Source: an uncultured Anaerococcus sp.
Lineage (GTDB): Bacteria; Bacillota; Clostridia; Tissierellales; Peptoniphilaceae
DNA: 64,000 bases
Assembly: GCA_900551095.1 (NCBI GenBank)
Contig: URUJ01000006.1
Coordinates: 8,565 to 72,564, forward strand
Direction of reading: 5' to 3'
Shown: positions 44,883-52,187 of the stretch, one piece after another
Layout: each line of letters begins with the position of its first letter
How positions within the stretch are numbered: the first letter of the stretch is position 1
The notes under the pieces: model-generated
The model's database searches: none
What the model saw: the letters and a program-made list of their open reading frames with translations, nothing else
Told to the model about the DNA's origin: nothing
Position numbers and translations under genes: made by a program

Positions 44883-45471
44883 AAATGTTCTCCATTCTTA
44901 GGATTTTTTCTATTTTCTCTTTTAAATCTTCAAGGCTAGAATTATTTTCTATTATAATTTCTTTGGTATCTCTAGGCCCCATCAAAGATTCTTGATTTCT
45001 TATTTTGGATTCAGCATAAAATTTACCAATCTCATCTCGTTTCGCAAGTCTTTCTGCCTGAATTTCCTTATCAGCTTCTACAAACAAAACCAAATCAGCA
45101 GGAAATTTTACATCCATTTGGTAAAATAAAGGAATTTCGATAAAAACATTTTTATCATGAGAACTTTCTACTTCCCTTTCAATCTCTCTTACAATTATTG
45201 GATGGGTTATAGAATTTAACCTTTTCATCAAATCGGGTGCAGAAAATATCATCCTCGCAAGATGTTTTTTGTCAAGGATATTTCCATCAAAAGCTTTCCT
45301 AAAAAAAGGATCAGCTTTAATGGCTTCGTAATTTTCCCCACCTTCTTCTAAAAGTTTCTTGTTGACTTCATCAGCATTTATTACCTTAAATCCTAATTTT
45401 TTTATTATATCGCTTACTGCTGACTTTCCAGAACCAATTGTGCCGGTAATAACAATTTTATTTGGACTCAT
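44869..45471 (-). CDS. coaE: Dephospho-CoA kinase
   Basis: The product has 200 residues from ATG 45471, which overlaps the polA stop and uses GGAG in the polA 3' end; 7 further in-frame codons upstream are not needed. P-loop VITGTIGSGKSAVSD, and the INADEVNKK and IPLFYQ segments of CoaE. It catalyses the last step of CoA synthesis. The polA-coaE pair is common in Firmicutes. Confidence 0.95.
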   Translation of the reverse strand: MSPNKIVITGTIGSGKSAVSDIIKKLGFKVINADEVNKKLLEEGGENYEAIKADPFFRKAFDGNILDKKHLARMIFSAPDLMKRLNSITHPIIVREIEREVESSHDKNVFIEIPLFYQMDVKFPADLVLFVEADKEIQAERLAKRDEIGKFYAESKIRNQESLMGPRDTKEIIIENNSSLEDLKEKIEKILRMENIYESN

Positions 45472-48091
45472 ACATACTTTCTCCAAAACCAATATCTACT
45501 AACAAGTCTACCTTGAGATTTGCTGCATTTTCCATACATTCTTTGAGGATTTCTTTCGCTTTTTCTTTATCCTTTTCGCTTGATTCTATGATTATTTCAT
45601 CGTGAATCTGGAGGATTATATTTGCGTCAAGGCATGCTTGTTTAAGTTTGTTATAGGTATCTATCATCGCTATTTTTATTATATCAGCTGCTGTACCTTG
45701 GATTGGTGTATTTAATGCCACCCTTTCCCCAAAACTTCTCACGTTGAAGTTTCTTGAAGATATTTCTGGTATATACCTACGCCTTTTAAATAAAGTCTCT
45801 ATATAGCCTTGTTTTTTTGCAAGTTTTACTACCTCATCCATATATTCCTTAATTTGTGGGTAAGATTTTTTATATTTATCTATATATTCTTTTGCCCTTT
45901 TCCTTGGAATATTAAGATTCTGTGACAGGCCGTAGTCACTTATACCATATATTATACCAAAATTTACCGCCTTGGCTTCTGATCTTTGAAGTTTTGTAAC
46001 TTCTTCTAATGGTGTATGGAAAACCTCAGATGCAGTTTGGCTGTGGATATCAATCCCATTGTTAAAAGCGTCCTGCATATTTTTATCATCTGAAAGACTT
46101 GCTAAGATTCTAAGTTCAATTTGTGAATAATCGGCATCTATTAAAACCTTGCCTTTATCTGCCTTAAAAGCCTTTCTGATTGCCCTTCCCTCGTCAGTTT
46201 TAATTGGCAAATTTTGAAGGTTTGGCTCTTGGCTTGATAGTCTACCAGTTGATGCTATATTTTGCCTGAAGGTTGACCTGATTCTGCCGTCTTCATCAAT
46301 AGAATTTTCAAGCCCTTCTATATAAGTAGAACGAAGTTTGTAGACTTCCCTATATCTTTCAATTTTTTCTATGATTGGATGTTTATCTCTTAATTTATCA
46401 AGAACTTTTGCATCTGTTGAAAAACCAGTTTTAGTTTTCTTTATAACAGGAAGTTCTAAATCCTTAAACAAAACCTCTCCTAATTGCTTAGGAGAATTTA
46501 TATTAAATTCACTACCAGCAAGGTCGTAAATTTCCTCAGTAATTTCAGCTATTTGCTTATCAAGGTCAGCTTTTAATTCCTCTAAAATTTCCTTATCAGT
46601 GCCAAAACCAAGTATTTCCATAGAAGCTAAAACTTTTGCAAGTTTTTTCTCAATATTTTCATAAAGATCAACCATTTTATATTCATAAAGATTTTTAAGT
46701 ACCTTATCTTTAGCGTCTTCTATAGCATTTACCTTACTTGCCAAAAGTTTTGCAAGATCATCTTGGTTAACATCTTTATATTTTTTAGTCCTTGCTCCTT
46801 TTCCAATTAATACCTCGTCACTATCAAGTTCATAGGTCAAATAGGACTGGCTTAGGAGTTTAAAATCATAAGAAGATCTAGACGGGTCGATTAAATAATG
46901 CATAAGCATTATATCATCATAAGCTCCACCCAAATCAATCCCAAGCTTATCCAAAAGGACAATTTCCTCTTTGATGTCAAAGGAAACCTTGTTTATCTCT
47001 TCATTCTCAAAAATCTCTTTTAAATCCTTTATTTTCTGAGACTCAACTATAAAAGTATCAGTATCCTTAGTCTTTATTCCAAGACGGTAAATTTCTGAAT
47101 GTATATAATTTTCCCCATCGTAAAGTGATTTGAAGAATATTTCCTTAGTCTTCTTAGCTGATTTAATTAATTCCTCTAAAGCATCCGTTTCCTTATAAGA
47201 AAAGTCTTTGACTTCGGTTTCTGAAACGCTGCCATCAAGCTCTTCCAAAAATTTATTGAAATTAAGTTTAGAAAATTTCTCCCTAAGTCCATCAATATCA
47301 ACTTCACCGAGAGCAAGTTCATCATAATCAAACTCTACTGGTGCATGGGTTACAATTGTACCGATTTTCTTGGACATATAGGCAACAGCCTCATTATTCT
47401 CAAGATTTTCCTTAGTCTTCTTTCCAGAAATCTCATCAAGATTATCATAAAGATTTTCAATAGAGCCATATCTTCTAATAAAATCTAATGCACGTTTTTC
47501 ACCAATCCCATCAACACCAGGAATATTATCCGACTTATCTCCCATAAGCCCCTTAACATCTATAAGCTGCTTAGGAGTAATGCCGTATTCTTCTTTAATC
47601 TTATCGACAGTATACTCTACAGTATCTGAAACACCTTTTTTAGTAAGGTAAACCAAAATATCATCATCAACAAGTTGGAGGTAATCCCTATCGCCTGTGA
47701 TAAGCACGGCTTCATCCCCCGCTTCTTTTGCCATCCTGGCATAAGTACCGACTATATCATCCGCCTCAAAACCATCAAGATCAGTGTATTTGACCCCCAT
47801 AGAATCAAGGACATCCTTTAAAATACCAAACTGATAAGAAAGCTCATTTGGAGTCTTATCCCTATTAGCCTTATAATCAGCATATTCCTCATTTCTAAAA
47901 GTCTTAGAAGACCTATCAAAAGCCACCAGGACAAAGTCTGGTTTATATCTATCAAAAGCGTTATTATACATGGTCAAAAAGCCATAAACGCCATTAGTCA
48001 TAACTCCGTCATTGTTGGATAAATTTGGTAAAGCAAAAAAAGCCCTATAGATCAAACTCGACCCATCAATTAACATAACAGTTTTCTTCAT
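45458..48091 (-). CDS. polA: DNA polymerase I
   Basis: The product has 877 residues. The 5'-3' exonuclease domain (1-290) has LIDGSSLIYRAFFA and GDRDYLQLVDD. The central 3'-5' exonuclease-like domain (about 300-470) lacks the DxE catalytic pattern and is probably inactive, as in Bacillus. The polymerase domain (about 480-877) has DADYSQIELRILA, KAVNFGIIYGIS and LQIHDEIIIES. It functions in Okazaki fragment processing and repair. Confidence 0.96.
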   Translation of the reverse strand: MKKTVMLIDGSSLIYRAFFALPNLSNNDGVMTNGVYGFLTMYNNAFDRYKPDFVLVAFDRSSKTFRNEEYADYKANRDKTPNELSYQFGILKDVLDSMGVKYTDLDGFEADDIVGTYARMAKEAGDEAVLITGDRDYLQLVDDDILVYLTKKGVSDTVEYTVDKIKEEYGITPKQLIDVKGLMGDKSDNIPGVDGIGEKRALDFIRRYGSIENLYDNLDEISGKKTKENLENNEAVAYMSKKIGTIVTHAPVEFDYDELALGEVDIDGLREKFSKLNFNKFLEELDGSVSETEVKDFSYKETDALEELIKSAKKTKEIFFKSLYDGENYIHSEIYRLGIKTKDTDTFIVESQKIKDLKEIFENEEINKVSFDIKEEIVLLDKLGIDLGGAYDDIMLMHYLIDPSRSSYDFKLLSQSYLTYELDSDEVLIGKGARTKKYKDVNQDDLAKLLASKVNAIEDAKDKVLKNLYEYKMVDLYENIEKKLAKVLASMEILGFGTDKEILEELKADLDKQIAEITEEIYDLAGSEFNINSPKQLGEVLFKDLELPVIKKTKTGFSTDAKVLDKLRDKHPIIEKIERYREVYKLRSTYIEGLENSIDEDGRIRSTFRQNIASTGRLSSQEPNLQNLPIKTDEGRAIRKAFKADKGKVLIDADYSQIELRILASLSDDKNMQDAFNNGIDIHSQTASEVFHTPLEEVTKLQRSEAKAVNFGIIYGISDYGLSQNLNIPRKRAKEYIDKYKKSYPQIKEYMDEVVKLAKKQGYIETLFKRRRYIPEISSRNFNVRSFGERVALNTPIQGTAADIIKIAMIDTYNKLKQACLDANIILQIHDEIIIESSEKDKEKAKEILKECMENAANLKVDLLVDIGFGESMYESK

Positions 48092-48169
48092 TATATCTCC
48101 TTAACTATAAAAATAGTTTTAAAATCCATTCCTACCTTATAGTATAACTTATATTGGAAAATTTTTAAA

Positions 48170-48198
48170 GAAAAAAGGAAACATATTTCAATGCTTCC
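48170..48198 (-). terminator. Terminator of the zinc-ribbon gene
   Basis: On the minus strand GGAAGCAT pairs with ATGTTTCC (one G-U) around a 6-nt loop, followed by six Ts. Confidence 0.75.
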
Positions 48199-48212
48199 AT
48201 AAAAAATATTTA

Positions 48213-48431
48213 TTAATCTTTGAACTTTTTCTTTATCTTGTCAATATTGTGAATATCTACCCATTCTTCAGAATATCCACAATTAGTGCAAAGATACCTA
48301 TCAACAGGAACCGCGGACGTTATAGTCATGCCAACCATAATATTATTGCCAGATCCATAAGCTCCAGCGTGGCCAGGCACTTTTATAATGTCACTAGAAC
48401 CGCATTTTGGACACATATTTGTATTTTTCAT
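48213..48431 (-). CDS. Small zinc-ribbon protein of unknown function
   Basis: The product has 72 residues with two CxxC pairs, CPKC (7-10) and CTNC (about 48-51), that should bind one zinc ion, separated by a glycine-rich loop (GHAGAYGSGNNIMVG). The C-terminus is lysine-rich. It is monocistronic with a terminator. Function not recognised. Confidence 0.75.
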   Translation of the reverse strand: MKNTNMCPKCGSSDIIKVPGHAGAYGSGNNIMVGMTITSAVPVDRYLCTNCGYSEEWVDIHNIDKIKKKFKD

Positions 48432-48499
48432 AAATTCCTCCTAATAACAAGATACTGGAATGTATTATTCTTTCAAATTATTAGAAAAAGTGAAAAATA

Positions 48500-48528
48500 T
48501 TGGAAATATATAACACGGGTAGTATAAT
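48500..48528 (+). promoter_or_regulatory. Promoter of the antisense antitoxin RNA
   Basis: TTGGAA (48500-48505), 17 bp, TATAAT (48523-48528) on the plus strand. No coding sequence follows before a terminator 45 bp downstream. Confidence 0.75.
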
Positions 48529-48538
48529 GATACTGAGT

Positions 48539-48551
48539 AAAAGGAAATCAG
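48539..48551 (+). repeat. Direct repeat copy 1 (antitoxin side)
   Basis: AAAAGGAAATCAG, identical to the copy at 48684-48696. It lies just inside the predicted 5' end of the antitoxin RNA. Confidence 0.8.
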
Positions 48552-48570
48552 ATTCATACGAATCACTAAA

Positions 48571-48596
48571 AAAAGACGAGGGCCAACTCGTCTTTT
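48571..48596. terminator. Bidirectional terminator shared by toxin and antitoxin RNAs
   Basis: AAAAGACGAG pairs with CTCGTCTTTT around GGCCAA; A and T tracts on the two sides make it functional in both directions. Confidence 0.85.
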
Positions 48597-48606
48597 TTTA
48601 TTTGGG

Positions 48607-48705
48607 CTAGTTATCACTATTATTAAATCCGTCTAACCACTTGATGAGATAATGAGTAGTTATGCCAACCGCAACGGATACAAAAAAGGAAATCAGTATA
48701 TCCAT
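48607..48705 (-). CDS. Fst-like type I toxin peptide (32 residues)
   Basis: ATG 48705 has AGGAGG 9 bp ahead (GGAGGTGG extended site). The peptide starts MDILISFFVSVAVGITTHYL, continues with IKWLDG and ends in a polar tail. A hydrophobic helix with V-G in its middle followed by W-L-D is the Fst/TxpA-like toxin pattern. Fst toxins insert in the membrane and disturb division and envelope integrity. The convergent antisense RNA, shared terminator and direct repeats support the call. Too short for most gene finders. Confidence 0.8.
   Translation of the reverse strand: MDILISFFVSVAVGITTHYLIKWLDGFNNSDN
48684..48696 (+). repeat. Direct repeat copy 2 (toxin side)
   Basis: AAAAGGAAATCAG on the plus strand; its complement covers codons 4-8 of the toxin mRNA, the expected interaction site of the antitoxin RNA. 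Confidence 0.8.
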
Positions 48706-48722
48706 ACAAACCACCTCCTAAC

Positions 48723-48761
48723 TGTTATCAGTATAGGTGTGATAACATATTTATTATATCA
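48723..48761 (-). promoter_or_regulatory. Toxin promoter and 5' stem-loop
   Basis: The minus strand has an extended -10, TGATATAAT (48761-48753), without a good -35. Transcription would start near 48746, at a perfect 8-bp stem (TGTTATCA, 48747-48740, with TGATAACA, 48730-48723). In par systems such a 5' hairpin limits toxin translation. Confidence 0.65.
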
Positions 48762-48789
48762 TATTAGAATTTTTTTAAATTTAAAATCG

Positions 48790-48890
48790 AGGTATTAAAG
48801 CAAACTTAACCAGCTACTAAAGTCTCCTTTAAGAGGGTATTAAACTATACTTTAAGCAGGGTATTAAACGAGGCTTTATAGATAATAATA
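48790..48890. repeat. Three imperfect GTATTAAA-N5-CTTTAA units
   Basis: GGTATTAAA occurs three times, each followed after about 5 bp by CTTAA, CTTTAA or CTTTAT, in the gene-free stretch between the toxin cassette and the integrated element (48706-49208). The rest of that stretch holds a TTGGTAAC pair (48959-48977, 11-bp offset), a tRNA terminator and attL, and no convincing gene. Confidence 0.5.
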
Positions 48891-49027
48891 TAAATATGAA
48901 TAATATAAAGGTAATATAAGCACACCAAAGAATCATAGCTTTTTAAAAATTTACTATGTTGGTAACTCATTGGTAACAATTTATTTAATCTCTACTTTTG
49001 TAATAAGAGAAATCGTTTAAATAGACA

Positions 49028-49055
49028 CAAAAATAGCGCTGGATTTTCCAACGCT
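49028..49055 (-). terminator. Orphaned original terminator of tRNA-Leu at the left junction
   Basis: On the minus strand AGCGTTGG pairs with CCAGCGCT (one G-U) and is followed by a T tract. The tRNA it once served now lies 8 kb away, beyond the element; half of this stem is inside the att repeat. Confidence 0.65.
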
Positions 49056-49083
49056 TATAAGGTATTTGGTGCCGGTGGTGGGA
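49048..49083. repeat. attL
   Basis: A 36-bp segment matches 57104-57139 at 34 positions; the last 22 bp (49062-49083) are identical to the 3' end of tRNA-Leu including CCA. It marks the left end of the integrated element, next to the integrase gene. Confidence 0.88.
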
Positions 49084-49187
49084 AATCATTGGGCTTTATT
49101 TTTAGTTTTATAATGTGTAATCTAAGCCATTCTTATATTTAAAGATAGGCTGATTTATACCCTTTTTATACCTTTATCAAAGTTTTT

Positions 49188-49204
49188 TGTACTTATTATG
49201 TACT
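49188..49204. repeat. Left integrase arm-type site pair
   Basis: TGTACTTATTATGTACT, two TGTACT words with an 11-bp offset, matches the right-end copy at 57063-57079 with one difference. It lies 105 bp inside attL at the 3' end of the integrase gene. Confidence 0.65.
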
Positions 49205-49208
49205 TTTT

Positions 49209-50318
49209 TCATTGAATTTCTAATGAATCCTTATTCATCATCTCTACCATTTTATCATCGGCCAATGGGTAAAAGTGTGAATAAGTATCGAGAGTTATTG
49301 AAGTGTTTTTGTGGCCTAATCTCTTTGAAATCAAGACTATATTTACATTATGATTTATCAAATAACTTGCATGTGAGTGTCTTAGGCCGTGGACGTGGAT
49401 TCTCTCGATTGGTTTTCTCTTAATCTCATTAGTTTTATTATAAGCCTTAATCTCTTGATTTGCTTTTTCTACCCCTTGTTTGATTCCATTTTCTATGAAT
49501 CTCTTTTCCCAATCAAATATTAAGTCATCATCTCTAGGATTATATATTTTATTCTTATAATCTCTTAAAATGTTTATTGTTGTATCAGCTAGGGTAATCA
49601 CTCTTGATTCATAGGTTTTAGTTGGGGTTATAACGTCCCTACCCTTTAATCTTTGAAGAGATGATTCAACCTTTAATGTTTTATTATCAAAATCAATACA
49701 AGACCATTTCAAGGCCAATAATTCACCTTTACGGATTCCAGTCCAATATAATATGTTTATGGCCGTCTTAGCCTTTATATCGTCTATGTATTGGTAAATC
49801 TCTTTGAACTCTTCTAAAGTCCAAAATCTCATAGGTGGTTTAATCTCGTTTGGTACTTTAGCCTTGCCGACTCTATGGATTGGGTTTTCTTTAAGACCGT
49901 AAAACTTAACAGCATGGTTTAGAACTGTTGAAAATTCATTTTGTATTGATTGAATATACTTGCTTGAGAGTCCCTCGTTAATCATTGAGTTTTGCCATTT
50001 TCTAATATCTAGGGGTTGTATTTCATCTAATGGGATATTGCCAAAGGTTGGTATAACTCTCTTGTATCTCTCGTTTTTTGTTTGTTGGGTTCTCTCTCTT
50101 AATTGGGGGTAATTATCTTTTTTATAAATCTCTAGGAAATCAGCAAAAAGCATATTTGGTTGGCCTTGACTTGCTAGTAAAAAATCACGTTCCCATGCTT
50201 GTGCTTCTTTTCTTTTCTCAAATCCCGACTTCTTTTTTTGCTTTATATCTCCCTTATAATCTCTATAGTTAAATTTACAAAACCATGAGCCTGTTTTTTC
50301 ATCTTTATAGCTAGGCAT
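49209..50318 (-). CDS. int: Tyrosine-family site-specific integrase
   Basis: The product has 369 residues. It has an N-terminal AP2-like arm-binding domain (about 1-55, SWFCKFNYRDYKGD), a core-binding domain (about 60-160) and a catalytic domain (about 175-355) with Arg I in GIRKGELLALKW, HGLRHSHASYL and the nucleophile tyrosine in LDTYSHFYP. It lies 125 bp from attL and should integrate into the tRNA-Leu 3' end. It is 2 bp downstream of the repressor gene, and AAGGA precedes its ATG. Confidence 0.94.
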   Translation of the reverse strand: MPSYKDEKTGSWFCKFNYRDYKGDIKQKKKSGFEKRKEAQAWERDFLLASQGQPNMLFADFLEIYKKDNYPQLRERTQQTKNERYKRVIPTFGNIPLDEIQPLDIRKWQNSMINEGLSSKYIQSIQNEFSTVLNHAVKFYGLKENPIHRVGKAKVPNEIKPPMRFWTLEEFKEIYQYIDDIKAKTAINILYWTGIRKGELLALKWSCIDFDNKTLKVESSLQRLKGRDVITPTKTYESRVITLADTTINILRDYKNKIYNPRDDDLIFDWEKRFIENGIKQGVEKANQEIKAYNKTNEIKRKPIERIHVHGLRHSHASYLINHNVNIVLISKRLGHKNTSITLDTYSHFYPLADDKMVEMMNKDSLEIQ

Positions 50319-50320
50319 TA

Positions 50321-50845
50321 TTATTCCTTGCTAGGATTGTTTAAAAGATTTTGTAGGTAGTTAATTGCCTTAAATACTTCAGTATTAGTATTGTTAAAAA
50401 TCATAATTGTATCATTTAGTTTTTTAAATAGCAGGCGTTCTTTAGCATTGCTAGGCCTTATTTCTTCATCTTTAAAACTTATATAATTATGAATATTTTC
50501 CAAACCAAAATAATAAAATAAATACATAACACCATTAATTGTTGACTTTATTTCAATTTCACCGCCCCCGTAATCTTCAACATTCCAACTTATAATCTCT
50601 TTTTCTGTCAATTCAATCAGTAGTTTAAGCATTTCCTCTGTTGGCGTGTTTGATTCTTCAATGGTTAATTCTTCAACCGATACCCCCAACACTTGAGCTA
50701 TTTTTTTTAAATTTTCATCGCTAGGATTGTTTTTCCCTTGTTCTATCAAAGACATAAAAGCCCCAGAAATGCCAACTTTATCCGCAAGTTGTTTTTGGGT
50801 AAGCCCCTGTATTTGTCTATACTTTTTTATATTGTCGCTTAGCAT
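50321..50845 (-). CDS. XRE-family repressor of the element
   Basis: The product has 174 residues with an N-terminal HTH_3 domain (about 5-60, KYRQIQGLTQKQLADKVGIS). The C-terminal part is acidic and helical and shows no S24/LexA-like serine-lysine protease motif, so RecA-stimulated self-cleavage is not expected. It is transcribed away from the Cro-like gene from an overlapping promoter. It is the likely master repressor and is co-transcribed with int. Confidence 0.82.
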   Translation of the reverse strand: MLSDNIKKYRQIQGLTQKQLADKVGISGAFMSLIEQGKNNPSDENLKKIAQVLGVSVEELTIEESNTPTEEMLKLLIELTEKEIISWNVEDYGGGEIEIKSTINGVMYLFYYFGLENIHNYISFKDEEIRPSNAKERLLFKKLNDTIMIFNNTNTEVFKAINYLQNLLNNPSKE

Positions 50846-50877
50846 ATTATCCCTCGTATTCTTTTTTACTTAATATG

Positions 50878-50928
50878 ATTATATAACTTAAGTCCTGACT
50901 TGACAAGACTGATTTATTAAGTTATTAT
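50878..50928. promoter_or_regulatory. Divergent overlapping promoters and operator region (genetic switch)
   Basis: Plus strand: TTGACA (50900-50905), 17 bp, TATTAT (50923-50928). Minus strand: TTGTCA (50906-50901), 17 bp, TATAAT (50883-50878). The two -35 boxes overlap. ATAACTTAA and TTAAGTTAT form a 9-bp inverted repeat around them, and further ACTTAA words occur on both sides, as expected for operators bound by the repressor and Cro-like protein. Confidence 0.8.
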
Positions 50929-50958
50929 ATAATTAGTTAAAACTTAAGGAGGTATTTA

Positions 50959-51159
50959 GTGCAAATTAATTCATTAAAAATCAAAACACTAATGCTAGAA
51001 AAAGGCCTAAACAACAAGAGTCTAGCTAAAAAAATGAAATCATCTAGGCAATGGGTCGGGACAATTCTTGACCATGGGCATGCAACATTGAACATGGTCA
51101 ATAAGATTGCTAAAGCCTTAGAAGTAGACCCAAAAGAGATTGTTAAGTTGGAGGATTAA
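50959..51159 (+). CDS. Cro-like XRE-family DNA-binding protein
   Basis: The product has 66 residues and a single HTH domain (LMLEKGLNNKSLAKKMKSSRQWVGTIL, then VNKIAKALEVDPKEIVKLE). It starts at GTG 50959 with AAGGAGG 6 bp ahead. First gene of the rightward transcript, opposite the repressor, so a Cro-type counter-repressor. Confidence 0.82.
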   Translation: MQINSLKIKTLMLEKGLNNKSLAKKMKSSRQWVGTILDHGHATLNMVNKIAKALEVDPKEIVKLED

Positions 51160-51161
51160 AA

Positions 51162-51359
51162 ATGTTTGTAAGAGCAAATGACGTCAAAGAGATTCTGAAC
51201 GTATCTCAAGCGATGGGCTATAAGGTCATACGAACTTTAAATACCGAACTACAAGAAAAAGGATTCTTAACAGTTCAAGGCCGTATTCCTATAGAATATC
51301 TTTGCGAGAGATACATGCTTGATGAACAAGAAGTCAAAGACTTTTTGAATAAGGATTAG
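51162..51359 (+). CDS. Small HTH/excisionase-like protein
   Basis: The product has 65 residues with an N-terminal helix-turn-helix (MFVRANDVKEILNVSQAMGY) followed by a second basic helix, GRIPIEYLCERYML, and an acidic tail. It resembles short phage-type Xis/regulator proteins. GGAGG lies ahead of the ATG and only 2 bp separate it from the Cro-like gene. Excisionase or transcriptional role cannot be told apart. Confidence 0.6.
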   Translation: MFVRANDVKEILNVSQAMGYKVIRTLNTELQEKGFLTVQGRIPIEYLCERYMLDEQEVKDFLNKD

Positions 51360-51362
51360 GGG

Positions 51363-52175
51363 GTGCAAGTGTATGATGATAAACAAAAATCTAATACAAA
51401 AAATGAAGAGATAGAGCAATATATAAAATTACCGATTAGGATTTTAAAAGATAAAAACCTAACTGATAAGCAGAAATTAATATTTGGTTCTATTATTACC
51501 TTAGCAGGTAAAACAGGCGTATGCTTTGCTAGTAATTCTTATTTAGCTAAAATTCACGGTTGCGATGAAAGAACGGTAATAAGAACCATTAATAAATTGG
51601 TTAAATTATCCTATATTTCAAGAAAACTAATTCATTTAGATTCTGATACTAAAAAAAGAGTGATAAAAAGAGAACTAACAATAAATGATTTTGGTACTGA
51701 CTCTACCGACAGGGGGTACTGTCTCACGAGTCAGGGGGGTACTGTCTCACGAGTCCAAAAAGGTACTGTCTCAGATGTCACGGATAAACTATATATAGAA
51801 ACTATAAATATAAATAATAAATATAGTCGAGCAGATGAGAAAAATAAGAAGTTAGTTAGTGAAGTTATTAACTACCTAAACGAAAAATCAGGCAAGAGTT
51901 ATAAATCGACTACACAAAAGACAATAAGTTTGATTAGTGCTAGGAGCAAAGAGGGCTTTACCCTTGATGATTTTAAAAAGGTCATAGACACAAAGACCCA
52001 ACAATGGAAATCAAATACCGATATGAACAAATACTTAAGGCCAGAAACCTTATTTGGTACAAAATTTGAATCGTACTTGCAAGAAGACCCCAATATTAAC
52101 AATAATAATCAATTCCCTAGTAAGAAGAACTATAAACCTGATATTGAAAACGAATTAAAAAAATATGGTAGGTGA
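51363..52175 (+). CDS. Phage-type replication initiator (winged helix plus conserved phage C-terminal domain)
   Basis: Up to 270 residues. The N-terminal part (about 20-115) is a winged-helix domain with LTDKQKLIFGSIITLAGKTG and CDERTVIRTINKLVKLSYIS. The C-terminal part (about 160-250, EVINYLNEKSGKSYK to LRPETLFGTKFESYL) matches the conserved phage C-terminal domain of Firmicute phage replication proteins. Between them the gene carries four iterons and an AT-rich segment, as in lambda O. The start may be GTG 51363 or GTG 51369; the latter has better spacing from AGGGGG. It is followed by a DnaC-like loader. Confidence 0.85.
   Translation: MQVYDDKQKSNTKNEEIEQYIKLPIRILKDKNLTDKQKLIFGSIITLAGKTGVCFASNSYLAKIHGCDERTVIRTINKLVKLSYISRKLIHLDSDTKKRVIKRELTINDFGTDSTDRGYCLTSQGGTVSRVQKGTVSDVTDKLYIETININNKYSRADEKNKKLVSEVINYLNEKSGKSYKSTTQKTISLISARSKEGFTLDDFKKVIDTKTQQWKSNTDMNKYLRPETLFGTKFESYLQEDPNINNNNQFPSKKNYKPDIENELKKYGR
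51693..51828 (+). other. Candidate replication origin inside the initiator gene
   Basis: Four tandem repeats of about 18 bp start at 51693, 51715, 51738 and 51762 (GGTACTGACTCTACCGAC, two identical GGTACTGTCTCACGAGTC, GGTACTGTCTCAGATGTC), spaced 22-24 bp. They are followed by an almost pure A+T tract (about 51783-51828) suitable for unwinding. This is the organisation of the lambda origin within gene O. Confidence 0.75.
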
Positions 52176-52187
52176 GAAATAAACAAA

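Larger units (their letters stand above)
48535..48600 (+). ncRNA. Candidate antitoxin RNA (RNA II-like) of an Fst/par-type system
   Basis: A roughly 65-nt plus-strand transcript is predicted from the promoter at 48500-48528 to the hairpin at 48571-48596. It contains AAAAGGAAATCAG (48539-48551), which is repeated at 48684-48696 opposite the toxin start region, so this RNA can base-pair with the toxin mRNA there, and also shares the terminator. This is the layout of the enterococcal par RNA II. A second, imperfect match is ATACGAATCAC here versus ATACAAACCAC near the toxin start. Confidence 0.75.
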
